Virus record (IMG/VR): IMGVR_UViG_3300030107_003503
Coordinates: 7,814 to 34,303 of that record
Length of the DNA: 26,490 bases
Source: a virus
Direction: 5' to 3' (one strand)
Positions 17,039-25,200 of the stretch are shown here, piece after piece (within the stretch, counting starts at the first letter, position 1; each line of letters begins with the position of its first letter). Position numbers and translations under genes: made by a program. The notes under the pieces were generated by a model, which did not search any database, was not told the origin of the DNA, and saw only the letters and a program-made list of their open reading frames with translations.

Positions 17039-19324
17039 CTAGAATGAACCACCGTCTATAGTTGCACCACCAATTTTCCCATCAACGTATAATGCATATG
17101 AATTAGTTAATGTTTGATTGCTTCCTGCTACTGGGTCACCACTAATAAATACTGTGGCTGCTGTAGTTGTTGTTACACTAGAGTTACTAGCTGCAAAAGT
17201 TGGTTTTTCAAAACTATACAAATAAGCTTGTGTTGCTGTTCCAGAAGCTGATGTGGAATTATCAGTATAAGTTACTCCACCTTCATTGTGTAATAATATA
17301 CCATCAGTGGCAGGGGTGAAAGTTGTTGCTGCAACATCAAGAGTTAATTTACCAGTGGTAGTTATAGCTCCAGCTGCGACAGTTCCTACTGTAATGTTAG
17401 GTGTTCCTGCTAATCCTGTTGCAGTACCTGTTACTGTTGTTGTGACTCCTGCTGATGTTAGCATTCCACTATTTGGGTTATAGCTAAGACCTGTGTCTGT
17501 TTCAATTCCTTGAGTTCCTGTAGCGCCATCGACAAATGTTAGGTATACTGTTTCATCCGTTGAATTGTTAGCTGTTGCTGTAATACTTGTTGCTAATGTA
17601 GCCGTATCTGCATTACCTGAAGTGTCTGCTGCGTTATCAGGTATGTCACCTGAAGCAAGACCATAAGACCCTGAAACAGTCAAAGCACCAGTAATATCTA
17701 CACCTGCTGCGTCCACTCTCATTCTCTCTGTACTATCAGTATCGAATAATATTACATCATCGGTTCCAAAATCAATTGTATTGTTTTGCGAATTACCACC
17801 AATGATAAGTGAATTATGTTTAACTGAAGTTATTCCAGTTTGTGCTGCTGCAACTGAAAGAGTATTTGTTGATTTGGACAATCCTGTACCAGCTGTTAAA
17901 TTACCTGCTGCGTTGAATTGTGCCCAATTAATATCATCAGTACCAACAGTTTGCGAATCAGTGTCGTTAGTACATACATAACTTGTATCCGCACCGGCTG
18001 TACCAGCTGTCACGAAAACAAAGGCATTTGCGATTTGGTCACCTGCTGCGTCAAAATCACTTACTCTAGACCAACTACCACTAGCGGTAGTATATATACC
18101 ATTTTGTGAAGCATCTGTTTGGTCTTTGACAAGAATTCTTGATGTCGAAGTTGTTACTCCATCAATACTTTGTTCTCCACTTAAAGTAATATTTGTGGTT
18201 GTTGCTACTGCACAGTCTGTTTTAACTACTAGACCTAAAGCTGCTGCATCTGATGCTGCGTCTACATAAGCAGTTGTTGCTAAAGTTGTATTATTCGTAC
18301 CTGCTGATTGTGTTGTTGCTGTAGTTCCGTTTGGTAAAGCTGGCGTTCCACTTACGTTTGCCGCTGTTCCAGTTGTATTCTGATTTAATGTTGGGACAGA
18401 AGCTGCTGCTAAATTATCAATTGTTATGCTGTCAGCTTCTAATGCTATGATACCATCACCGGAACCTGCGTTAGATGCTTTAATAGTCATTGTTTTATCA
18501 CTACCGGAATTAGTTGTCATTGTTAAGTTAGAAGTATCAGTTCCGTCGATAGAGACTGTTGTTCCGTCCATTGTTATTCCAGCGGTAACATCTATGTCTA
18601 ATATACCAGCGTCTATTTGAACTTCTGAACCTGCGTTTGCATTTGCGTCAATATGAAATGCTAAACCAGATGTATGTGCTGAAGTTAATGTCATGTGACC
18701 ATCAGCACTTGTAGTTGCTATGTGAATTTCGTCAGCAGCATCCACTGTGACATTTTCTGCTGCGTCTATATCCACACTACCAGCACTTGCGTTTAAGTGT
18801 AATGCACTTGCACCAGTACCAGCTGAAGCTAGTCTCAATTCTTGAGTACTTCCACCAGCTACTGCTATGTCTAAATCTTTTGCTGAGCCTGTAACTGTTA
18901 AGTTAGAATCGTCTGTACCATCTATTGACAGGGTTGTTGCATCTAGTGTAAAACCAGTTGTACAGTCTATATCTAAGTCTGCTGCTGCATCTATATCAAC
19001 TTGTCCTGCCGAATTTAAATGTACTTTACCACTTGTTGTGGTTTTTACTGTGTTAGCTGCTGCTGTTGCGTTTGTAGTGACAGTGTGTGTGCTTCCACCT
19101 GCTATGGTGATATTTGCATCACCAGTTGTTATATCGTCTGCTGCGGTACTTCCTGCACCAGCAGTAGCGACTTTTGTCATTACCGGAGTAGAATCTGATG
19201 AACCTATCCACAACTCGCCGGGGTCTGAACCATTGTTTAACCAAGCAAGTTCTCCTGCTTCAAGGTTAGTTGGGTCAGATGTTCCAGCAGCTGCACTCCT
19301 TTTTATTTGTATTGTATTTGCCAT
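17039..19324 (-). CDS. Large fibre protein, 761 aa
   Basis: The N-terminus (MANTIQIKRS, then LEAGELAWLNNGSDPGELWI and GSSDSTPV) is the same adaptor module as in the 1178-aa protein and is common in marine virus fibres. Beta-helix-like repeats follow: residues about 118-148 and 243-274 are near copies (TTLSIDGTDDSNLTVT and TTVSIDGTDTSNLTMT). Residues about 363-475 are a recognised fibre module with NITLSGEQSIDGV, RILVKDQTDASQNGIYTTAS, GSWSRVSDFDA and FVFVTAGT. The C-terminus ends IGGATIDGGSF, like the small next gene upstream. It is rich in Thr, Ser, Ala and Asp and has almost no Lys. It lies in the head module, so it may be a head fibre. AAGGT stands about eleven bases before the ATG. Confidence 0.9.
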   Translation of the reverse strand: MANTIQIKRSAAAGTSDPTNLEAGELAWLNNGSDPGELWIGSSDSTPVMTKVATAGAGSTAADDITTGDANITIAGGSTHTVTTNATAAANTVKTTTSGKVHLNSAGQVDIDAAADLDIDCTTGFTLDATTLSIDGTDDSNLTVTGSAKDLDIAVAGGSTQELRLASAGTGASALHLNASAGSVDIDAAENVTVDAADEIHIATTSADGHMTLTSAHTSGLAFHIDANANAGSEVQIDAGILDIDVTAGITMDGTTVSIDGTDTSNLTMTTNSGSDKTMTIKASNAGSGDGIIALEADSITIDNLAAASVPTLNQNTTGTAANVSGTPALPNGTTATTQSAGTNNTTLATTAYVDAASDAAALGLVVKTDCAVATTTNITLSGEQSIDGVTTSTSRILVKDQTDASQNGIYTTASGSWSRVSDFDAAGDQIANAFVFVTAGTAGADTSYVCTNDTDSQTVGTDDINWAQFNAAGNLTAGTGLSKSTNTLSVAAAQTGITSVKHNSLIIGGNSQNNTIDFGTDDVILFDTDSTERMRVDAAGVDITGALTVSGSYGLASGDIPDNAADTSGNADTATLATSITATANNSTDETVYLTFVDGATGTQGIETDTGLSYNPNSGMLTSAGVTTTVTGTATGLAGTPNITVGTVAAGAITTTGKLTLDVAATTFTPATDGILLHNEGGVTYTDNSTSASGTATQAYLYSFEKPTFAASNSSVTTTTAATVFISGDPVAGSNQTLTNSYALYVDGKIGGATIDGGSF

Positions 19325-19342
19325 TTTTTATTTTTACCTTGC

Positions 19343-19519
19343 TTAGAAGGTTCCTCCATCAAGTTTCATTCCGTCTAATTTCACTTTATCTGTACTTGTG
19401 TCTCCTTCAGTGTCTTCTGGTTCCATAGAACCAATCTCTGTCCCATCATTATTATAGAATTCAATCTTTCCTTCTACTCCGGAACCTCCTCCGGTTACAA
19501 CTACTCTTGGGTCAGGCAT
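19343..19519 (-). CDS. 58-aa satellite protein of the fibre genes
   Basis: I place the start at the ATG at 19519, not the longer start at 19558. GGAGG lies nine bases before it, and the ATG overlaps the end of the 507-aa gene by 8 nt (ATGCCTGA), as elsewhere in this operon. The protein begins MPDPRVVVTGGGSGVEGKIE, has an acidic middle (MEPEDTEGDTSTDKV) and ends LDGMKLDGGTF. That ending resembles IGGATIDGGSF at the end of the 761-aa fibre just downstream. It may be a fibre cap, an adaptor, or a remnant of a duplicated fibre end. No family recognised. Confidence 0.8.
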   Translation of the reverse strand: MPDPRVVVTGGGSGVEGKIEFYNNDGTEIGSMEPEDTEGDTSTDKVKLDGMKLDGGTF

Positions 19520-21035
19520 CGGGTTCAACCTCCAACTTTGCGTCCTTACGACATCCAATTACACTCCAATCAAAACTCCAATCATTTTCTGCATTAGTTT
19601 CTAACCAGAAACCACTATCATTCCTTTCTGATATCCATACGTTATAATCTCCGTATGTAGTTAAATTCACTGTATAGTCTGGGTTTACCATATTAGACCA
19701 ATACATAGGTAAATCAACTGCAACCTTTCTTCTTTCATCTACCACATCAAAAGAACCGCGAGCATACATTCCATGCTCTGGACCTTCTAAAGAGCCATAA
19801 ACTAATCGCTTATTCTCTAATAGAGGATGGGGTATATTAAAAGATTTCGTCGTTGCCTCAAGATGCCCCGTAATCGAGACTGCTGCATTCGACGCTGCGG
19901 AGTTACCACCAGTTACGCTTAAAGCTGTAGTTCCACCACTACCTGATGTTCCAGACAATACTAATTGTCCAGTCATTGTATCTCCTGTATTCTTAACCAT
20001 AACATCATTAACTGTTATAGCTTGACCACTTAGCGATAAAAGACCTAAAGATTGATTATCTATAGTTATCGCATCATGAGCTGAAGCTCCTGTTGATATA
20101 TCACTGTAAGATGAACCATCATTTGTTAATTGCCATTTATCTGTACTTTCATTCCATCTTATTGCTACATTATCTGAAGTACCACGTTCAATTTCTAATC
20201 CTGCATTTTCACTTGGTGTGCCAGTCACATCTTTATTTAATACCATTATATTATCACTAGTTGATAAAGTAGTTGTTTCTATAGATGTAGCTGTTCCTGT
20301 AACTGTTAAATTACCTGAAATTGTTGTATTACCTGAAACAGTTAATGCTCCAGAAATATCAGCATCTCCATTAATATCTGCATTTCCATTCATTTCTATT
20401 TCAGTTGCTGTTAAATCTATTTCGTCTGTAGCACCAATAGATAATATTGTTGTACTAGAACCTTGAATAAATTGAGAACCGTCATTAAAACATAATTTGT
20501 TGGTGTCATTAAGGGTCAAACCAAGTCCATCTGTGTGGGTTAGTATTGTATCATTATCTACACCAAATTTTAATTGTGAAGAATCTGAAAGGAAAGATAG
20601 ACTGCTTGGTGTACCTGCCGTTCCTGTAATTAAATTACCAGTACCTTTTATATTCCCATCTACAGTTAATCTTTCTGTAATAGAACTATACGCTAAACCT
20701 GAACCAGCACCTATACCTACATTTCCTGTATCAACAGTTCTTGATTTAGAATCAGCTGCTGAAGCATCTTCTTGTGTCCAAGGGCCAGCAGTTACTTCTA
20801 AAGAATTTAAATAAGCCTGAACTGCACTTTTACTTGGAGCAACATCTGTTACATCTGCCCAAGAACCCCCAAATGCAGCGTCACTAACTTTAGCATCTAC
20901 TCTATTTGTAATATATTGTTTTGAAAGTAGCCTGTCGTCTAATACTAAGGAATGTGTTCTTTTATCTTGAGCTTGTGCTCCTATTCCTCCTAACGGTTTT
21001 GTTACTTTCTTGATGTTTCTTGCTATTTTGACCAT
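19512..21035 (-). CDS. Fibre / spike protein, 507 aa
   Basis: The N-terminus is basic (MVKIARNIKKVTKPLGGIGA) and may anchor to the capsid. The middle has beta-helix-like repeats (GNADINGDADISGALTVSGN, TTISGNLTVTGTATSIETTT). Residues about 395-507 form a domain well known in marine phage fibres and baseplate proteins: KSFNIPHPLLENKRLVYGSL, EGPEHGMYARG, then VDLPMYWSNMVNPDYTVNLT. It lies immediately after the major capsid gene, so a head-fibre role is possible. AAAGGT precedes the ATG by eight bases. Confidence 0.9.
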   Translation of the reverse strand: MVKIARNIKKVTKPLGGIGAQAQDKRTHSLVLDDRLLSKQYITNRVDAKVSDAAFGGSWADVTDVAPSKSAVQAYLNSLEVTAGPWTQEDASAADSKSRTVDTGNVGIGAGSGLAYSSITERLTVDGNIKGTGNLITGTAGTPSSLSFLSDSSQLKFGVDNDTILTHTDGLGLTLNDTNKLCFNDGSQFIQGSSTTILSIGATDEIDLTATEIEMNGNADINGDADISGALTVSGNTTISGNLTVTGTATSIETTTLSTSDNIMVLNKDVTGTPSENAGLEIERGTSDNVAIRWNESTDKWQLTNDGSSYSDISTGASAHDAITIDNQSLGLLSLSGQAITVNDVMVKNTGDTMTGQLVLSGTSGSGGTTALSVTGGNSAASNAAVSITGHLEATTKSFNIPHPLLENKRLVYGSLEGPEHGMYARGSFDVVDERRKVAVDLPMYWSNMVNPDYTVNLTTYGDYNVWISERNDSGFWLETNAENDWSFDWSVIGCRKDAKLEVEPDA

Positions 21036-21059
21036 GTAATTTTACCTTTGTGGGGTTAG

Positions 21060-21085
21060 TGGCGGTTTGTTTTGCCGCACCGCCA
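21060..21085. terminator. GC-rich hairpin after the major capsid gene
   Basis: TGGCGGT at 21060-21066 and ACCGCCA at 21079-21085 form a perfect 7-bp stem with a 12-nt loop, 33 bases past the capsid stop. It is unusually GC-rich for this region. There is no U-tract, so it may partly attenuate transcription or protect the capsid mRNA's 3' end rather than end it. Confidence 0.5.
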
Positions 21086-21110
21086 AGCGACTTTATTCTT
21101 AAGACTTATA

Positions 21111-21124
21111 GATTAAGCTTAATC
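21111..21124. repeat. 14-bp perfect palindrome at the capsid gene stop
   Basis: GATTAAGCTTAATC reads the same on both strands and includes the TAA stop codon of the capsid gene. It could be a protein-binding site or chance in AT-rich DNA. Confidence 0.5.
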
Positions 21125-22195
21125 ACCGACTACGATGACACCAGCTTCAGGTCTGATAATCTTTAATCCATATCTCATGGACATATAAGAACCAGTTATA
21201 CCGAATCCGGGGTTAGCTTCTTCTACAGTTAGACCACGTCTTTCGACGTATGCCATTGGCTTAACAGACATATCAAAGACACCAAATCTGTCTTTTGGTA
21301 TGTAAGAGTTCATTACGACGTTTAATCCGTAAAGTTGTCCTACAACACCAGTTTTAGATGTGTCATTGACATAATCAATACCACCCTTTGCGGAGTCTGT
21401 GCTTCCGAAAGGTGATGTGAAATCTGCTAAGTTCAATAGAGTTTTATAGTGCATTGGGGAAATCATAACAGTATCTGCTGTCAATCCTTTTGCGCTAATT
21501 AATTCCATTGCTGCGGTCAAATCTTGTAAAGAAATATCTCCAGTGACACTTACAGTGCCTGATGCATCTGTAGCTGCCATGTAGTGAGTACCGTCAGAGC
21601 CGGGACCTAGAACTGCCAAATCGGAAGTTCCGTATATTCCGTAGTCTGTTAGTCTGTCACCAACTGCTGAATCCATTTTACCGAAGAAACCACCGTGTAC
21701 ATTGTTAGCGAATGTTGCAACTTGTGCTTCTGTGTTAGAAGTAGCTATGCTTGTATTGCTAATTCCTGTACCGAAGGTTGCGTCTCCAACACCGAAAAGT
21801 GCCTTGACTGCGTGTTCGGTTACGTGTCTCGTAACTGCTCTTCTTGCTTCGTTCAAAGCTAATTCCATTTCAGAGAAACGTGAATCTTCGAGCATTCTAC
21901 GAGTTACACCAACTGCAATTCCCCATTCCTTAACGCTGATACGCTCGGAGCGTAGGTCAGTGTGTTGGTATGAAGGAGTTGCGCCTTCTTCTATTTGTTC
22001 TAGCTTCATGCTAGGTTTAGAGAAACTTATGTCTACATCTCCACCAGTTTCAGTTGTGAAACGCTCTGCGAACATTTCGATTACAGGCATTTCTGTGACT
22101 CTGTAGTCTTGTAATGCGTCTTTGTAATCTACTAATACTCGGTTTGCGGTTGCTGAAAGTGATGTCGTTGCTAGACCTTCTTTTGCTGTTACCAT
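21119..22195 (-). CDS. Major capsid protein, HK97 fold
   Basis: This 358-aa protein forms the icosahedral shell. It follows portal, protease and decoration genes in the standard order. Residues about 48-135 carry the HK97-type signature: GGDVDISFSKPSMKLEQIEE, GATPSYQHTDLRSERISVKE (E-loop region), WGIAVGVTRRMLEDS, then a long helix FSEMELALNEARRAVTRHVT (spine). The later part contains a recognisable A/P-domain segment (MISPMHYKTLLNLADF, GLNVVMNSYIP, PMAYVERRGLTVE) and ends GVIVVGD. There is no clear N-terminal delta domain; the separate scaffold is fused to the protease. AAGGAG lies eight bases before the ATG. Confidence 0.93.
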   Translation of the reverse strand: MVTAKEGLATTSLSATANRVLVDYKDALQDYRVTEMPVIEMFAERFTTETGGDVDISFSKPSMKLEQIEEGATPSYQHTDLRSERISVKEWGIAVGVTRRMLEDSRFSEMELALNEARRAVTRHVTEHAVKALFGVGDATFGTGISNTSIATSNTEAQVATFANNVHGGFFGKMDSAVGDRLTDYGIYGTSDLAVLGPGSDGTHYMAATDASGTVSVTGDISLQDLTAAMELISAKGLTADTVMISPMHYKTLLNLADFTSPFGSTDSAKGGIDYVNDTSKTGVVGQLYGLNVVMNSYIPKDRFGVFDMSVKPMAYVERRGLTVEEANPGFGITGSYMSMRYGLKIIRPEAGVIVVGD

Positions 22196-22206
22196 ATTTT
22201 ATCTCC

Positions 22207-22626
22207 TTACTTAACCAATACCTTGAACAAGGCTCCTGCTGTTAAGTTGTTTGCTGCGGTGTCTGTAGCTGCTTCTAAAGCGATTGCTACTGGACTGTCT
22301 CCGTCAACATTTGCTGATTTACTCAAAGCTCCTGAGTCAGATGCTGCCACGACCAAGTTATTTCCGACGTCGATATCAGTTGTTCCGTCCAAGTGAACGT
22401 ACAAAATCAATCCGCTTCCGGTAATAACGGAACACAAATCTCCAGCTGCGGCGTCAGTCAAAGCCCAACCTGCAACCAATATGTTTGCTGTGTCGGCCAT
22501 TTTGACTTTACCATTGCCATCAATTTCCATTGCGGTTCCGGCAGTAATTGCTTCAGCGGCTTCGAAATTGACGATTCGAGCTGGTGCTCCACCGTCATTT
22601 GCCAATACGCTAGTTGTTACTGTCAT
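22207..22626 (-). CDS. Capsid decoration / cement protein (DUF2190-like)
   Basis: This 139-aa protein shows the capsid cement pattern: FEAAEAITAGTAMEIDGNGK, VKMADTANILVAGWALTDAA, AGDLCSVITGSGLILYVHLD, and a C-terminal strand LTAGALFKVLVK. Proteins of this type bind the outer capsid lattice and stabilise it. It lies between the scaffold and capsid genes, as is normal. GGAAG precedes the ATG by about eight bases. The family is inferred from pattern. Confidence 0.75.
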   Translation of the reverse strand: MTVTTSVLANDGGAPARIVNFEAAEAITAGTAMEIDGNGKVKMADTANILVAGWALTDAAAGDLCSVITGSGLILYVHLDGTTDIDVGNNLVVAASDSGALSKSANVDGDSPVAIALEAATDTAANNLTAGALFKVLVK

Positions 22627-22628
22627 AT

Positions 22629-23888
22629 TTATTCTTCCTTATTGTTTTCTTCTTCTACACCATTGAATACTATGCGACCATCTTTCATAGCGAACATTCG
22701 CTGTGTTTCTGGTGCTGTTTCTTCAACAGGCTTTGCTTCAGCTTCTACGGACTTACCTTTTCCGAAGGTCCTTTCGGTCTCTTCAGGAACAGGCATTTGT
22801 TCCATAGCGATGCTGAATCCTTCTAGCTTAATCTCATCCCATGCGTTAAGTTCTTTCATACGCTCATCTTTAGTCTCATCATTCACTTTGCCGAGTAATG
22901 CTTCCTTGTTGATAATTGCATCAACGAATCCAGATACGCGTGCTTTTGCAGCTTCTACGTTTCTTAATTCTTCTGCTTCCTCGAACTTTGCGATTGTTTT
23001 GAGAGCTTCTTCATGAGCTGAAGTTTTCTCTGCAAGGACAGATTCCATCTCTGCGAGCTTATCTTTCATAGCTGCGAATTCACGCTCTACGATTGGATTA
23101 CTCTCTGATTTATTTTCTACTACTTCTTCTGTCATAGTTACCTCGCTAGTTGACCCGTGTTCTACAGGTACTTGCTTTTCCTCATGACCATTACAGTCAC
23201 AAGATTCTTCCTTTTCTTCACATTTCGTTTCAATTGTACATGCGTCACACACAGGTGTACGAGTCTCATTATCAATGAAACTCACCTCGACAGGACGTAT
23301 GTCCGTTGCAAACGGCTCACCTAGAACGTCAACATCCTTGGAAAGCCAATCAATACTGACATGAGTCATGTCGCCATTTTCTATTTTTTCTAACACTTCA
23401 TTTGCTTTATTTGCATCCTTGTGGATACGTGCCATAAGCTTCACAGCTTGTAAACCATCTTCTAATTCTACGTATTCCGGGTTGATAGCCATGCCCAACA
23501 AATCGTCGGGGGTACGTTGATGGTTAAAGTAAACCGGAAGCTCGTTGAAAGCTTCTATATTATCTTTTAGTATAGTGGGTTCTATATAAACTTTTTGGTC
23601 ACCTTCTTCATCGTGGGGGCCCGATGTTATAGCAATGACCGGAAATTCATGATAATCTTCAACGAGTGCTACATCTCCAAACACTTCCATTGCAAATGTA
23701 CGTTTAGTGCCATCTACGTTACCGTTTACGTTACTTGCAAATTGTCGGCCAGCTTCTTCATCTGGCATGGTGTCAACTCGCATTCTACATAAGTTAGATG
23801 CAAGTTCTTGGTAGTTCTCGTGGCCACGCTTTTTTAATCGTGGCGCTGTTTCTAATAAGCAATGCTCATACGCATATTCTTTACTCAT
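22629..23888 (-). CDS. Prohead protease fused to scaffold
   Basis: I start at the ATG at 23888: it overlaps the portal stop by 8 nt (ATGAGTAA) and has GGGGGA eight bases before it; a longer start at 23930 lacks this. The 419-aa product has an N-terminal U35/HK97-type protease. His123 in PVYFNHQRTPDDLLGM and Ser178 in DMTHVSIDWLS are the candidate catalytic pair, followed by RPVEVSFIDNETRTP. Residues about 214-235 are Cys-rich (CDAC, C, CDC, then H), an unusual insertion that could bind zinc. Residues about 265-345 are a Lys/Glu/Ala-rich coiled coil typical of scaffolds. The protease would cut the scaffold during capsid maturation. Confidence 0.88.
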   Translation of the reverse strand: MSKEYAYEHCLLETAPRLKKRGHENYQELASNLCRMRVDTMPDEEAGRQFASNVNGNVDGTKRTFAMEVFGDVALVEDYHEFPVIAITSGPHDEEGDQKVYIEPTILKDNIEAFNELPVYFNHQRTPDDLLGMAINPEYVELEDGLQAVKLMARIHKDANKANEVLEKIENGDMTHVSIDWLSKDVDVLGEPFATDIRPVEVSFIDNETRTPVCDACTIETKCEEKEESCDCNGHEEKQVPVEHGSTSEVTMTEEVVENKSESNPIVEREFAAMKDKLAEMESVLAEKTSAHEEALKTIAKFEEAEELRNVEAAKARVSGFVDAIINKEALLGKVNDETKDERMKELNAWDEIKLEGFSIAMEQMPVPEETERTFGKGKSVEAEAKPVEETAPETQRMFAMKDGRIVFNGVEEENNKEE

Positions 23889-25155
23889 TTTCTCTATCCC
23901 CCGTTGGATTTGCTGATGGTTGATTACCATCTCTATTTTCTGTCCTCTCGGACTCTTCTTGTTTGTCTTGGTCTTTTCCTCCAGATATATTTACATTCTC
24001 TGCGGTATCTTGCATTTCAGATATTCCATCTGGATTCAATCCTCTTTCCATTCTAACTTCTGAAGGTGACAATACTCCTTCAGATAGATAAACCATATCA
24101 GTCTTTGCTTTGACAAATGCATCATCTACATTGATTTGTCTAAACTTAAATCTAGCTTCACCACTTTCTAGTTGTGGCATCAATTGTGCATTGATAGCTG
24201 ATTCAATAGCAGACTGTAAGTGTTTAACGTAAGGTTCAAAAATAGGTCTTGCCTGTTCTGGCTTTTCCCACATCGTTATAGGTACTTTTAATGCTATATG
24301 TATCTTTTTAAGAATATCGTCTGTATACTTACCATATTCAAAAGCGCGTTGTGTACCTTGTAATTCTTTAACACTAATATCATTACCGTGGATAATATCT
24401 TCACCGGGTTCTAATCCGTTGAACGCTGCCACCACTTCATTAATTTTGTCAGCATTATAAGGCATATCGGGAAGTCCGCAGCTAATATCAAAGCGACTAT
24501 TAGCGTATTTATTGAGAGCAGCACCGATATCCCGTTCTGCATAATCTTTAAGGTCAACCAAATAAAGAATTGGATGAATGTCAGATAAACCATAAGCGTA
24601 ATCATCGAATGGGTTATTTTTAAATTCGATAATTTCATCCTCTTCAAACCTCACTGAATTCTTGTCGTCACCTAAATCTTGGTAATAATGCATTATTTGA
24701 CCATTGGCTGCTCTTTGTACATTCATATTTAGTGAAGACCTTAAAATAAGGTTGTCTCCTGTAAATTCTAAATAACCAGTACCAAATATACGACCATTTC
24801 TTAACCAACCATATAATAATTGGTCAATATTGATTTCATCAAACAATTTAGTGATAGCTTGGCGTTCTTCGTCATTATCTGTTACTATATCGTAACCATC
24901 CTTGGCCGCATATAAACACGGTAAATCAATAAGCGTCTTAACAATAGGGTCAGCTAGGTACACATTCATGTACGTTCTTGCATCTCCTATTTGCTTTTCG
25001 TATGCAGAACCGAACATTCCGTTATTCTGTTGGAGCTGAATGCGTTTAATAACGCCAGCACCGAAGTCTCGGGGTTCATTTTCTGCAAATGGCGGGTTTG
25101 ACCCCACCGACGCAAATTTACGCCTATTCCAAGGCAAATAATCACGTAGAGCCAT
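23881..25155 (-). CDS. Portal protein
   Basis: The portal forms the 12-fold ring at one capsid vertex through which DNA enters. I choose the ATG at 25155 (MALRDYLPWN, 424 aa); a TTG at 25164 is upstream but sits only one base after AGGA. Portal features are YEKQIGDARTYMNVYLADPI near the N-terminus, LYGWLRNGRIFGTGYLEFTG, FKNNPFDDYAYGLSDIHPIL, ALNKYANSRFDI, FNGLEPGEDIIHGNDI, and IHIALKVPITMWEKPE. The C-terminal 50 residues are polar and disordered. It is the first gene after a promoter placed directly behind the terminase stop, so its mRNA would be nearly leaderless. Confidence 0.93.
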   Translation of the reverse strand: MALRDYLPWNRRKFASVGSNPPFAENEPRDFGAGVIKRIQLQQNNGMFGSAYEKQIGDARTYMNVYLADPIVKTLIDLPCLYAAKDGYDIVTDNDEERQAITKLFDEINIDQLLYGWLRNGRIFGTGYLEFTGDNLILRSSLNMNVQRAANGQIMHYYQDLGDDKNSVRFEEDEIIEFKNNPFDDYAYGLSDIHPILYLVDLKDYAERDIGAALNKYANSRFDISCGLPDMPYNADKINEVVAAFNGLEPGEDIIHGNDISVKELQGTQRAFEYGKYTDDILKKIHIALKVPITMWEKPEQARPIFEPYVKHLQSAIESAINAQLMPQLESGEARFKFRQINVDDAFVKAKTDMVYLSEGVLSPSEVRMERGLNPDGISEMQDTAENVNISGGKDQDKQEESERTENRDGNQPSANPTGDRENE

Positions 25156-25168
25156 AGCTATCAATTCC

Positions 25169-25199
25169 TATTATATAAACAGAGTATATAAAGCTTTCG
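25169..25199 (-). promoter_or_regulatory. Archaeal-type BRE/TATA promoter of the head genes
   Basis: CGAAAGC-TTTATATA lies at 25199-25185, starting one base after the terminase TGA. It is an excellent fit to the archaeal BRE/TATA consensus. A second box GTTTATATAATA follows at 25180-25169, at the same distance as in the tail promoter. The start site falls near 25162, leaving about 7 nt before the portal ATG. A bacterial -10 (TATAAT) is present, but no TTGACA-like hexamer stands 17 bp upstream. Confidence 0.78.
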
Positions 25200-25200
25200 C

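Noticed and set aside
22393-23016. Plus-strand ORF of 207 aa, and other plus-strand ORFs such as 18867-19346 and 13967-14425
   Set aside because: They lie antisense to confidently identified capsid and fibre genes, have low-complexity composition created by the repeats on the other strand, and show no recognisable domains or coupled neighbours.
23560-23600. BRE/TATA-like CAAAAAGTTTATATA inside the protease gene
   Set aside because: The sequence is explained by the codons Asp-Gln-Lys-Val-Tyr-Ile and lies about 950 bases before the next gene; no second TTATATAATA box follows.
23881-23930. Longer start for the protease at 23930
   Set aside because: The extra 14 residues lack a good ribosome site, while the ATG at 23888 has GGGGGA at proper spacing and the 8-nt stop-start overlap seen elsewhere in this operon.
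25156-25164. TTG start for the portal at 25164
   Set aside because: AGGA lies only one base before TTG; the ATG nine bases downstream gives a normal portal N-terminus. The TTG cannot be fully excluded if the mRNA is leaderless.
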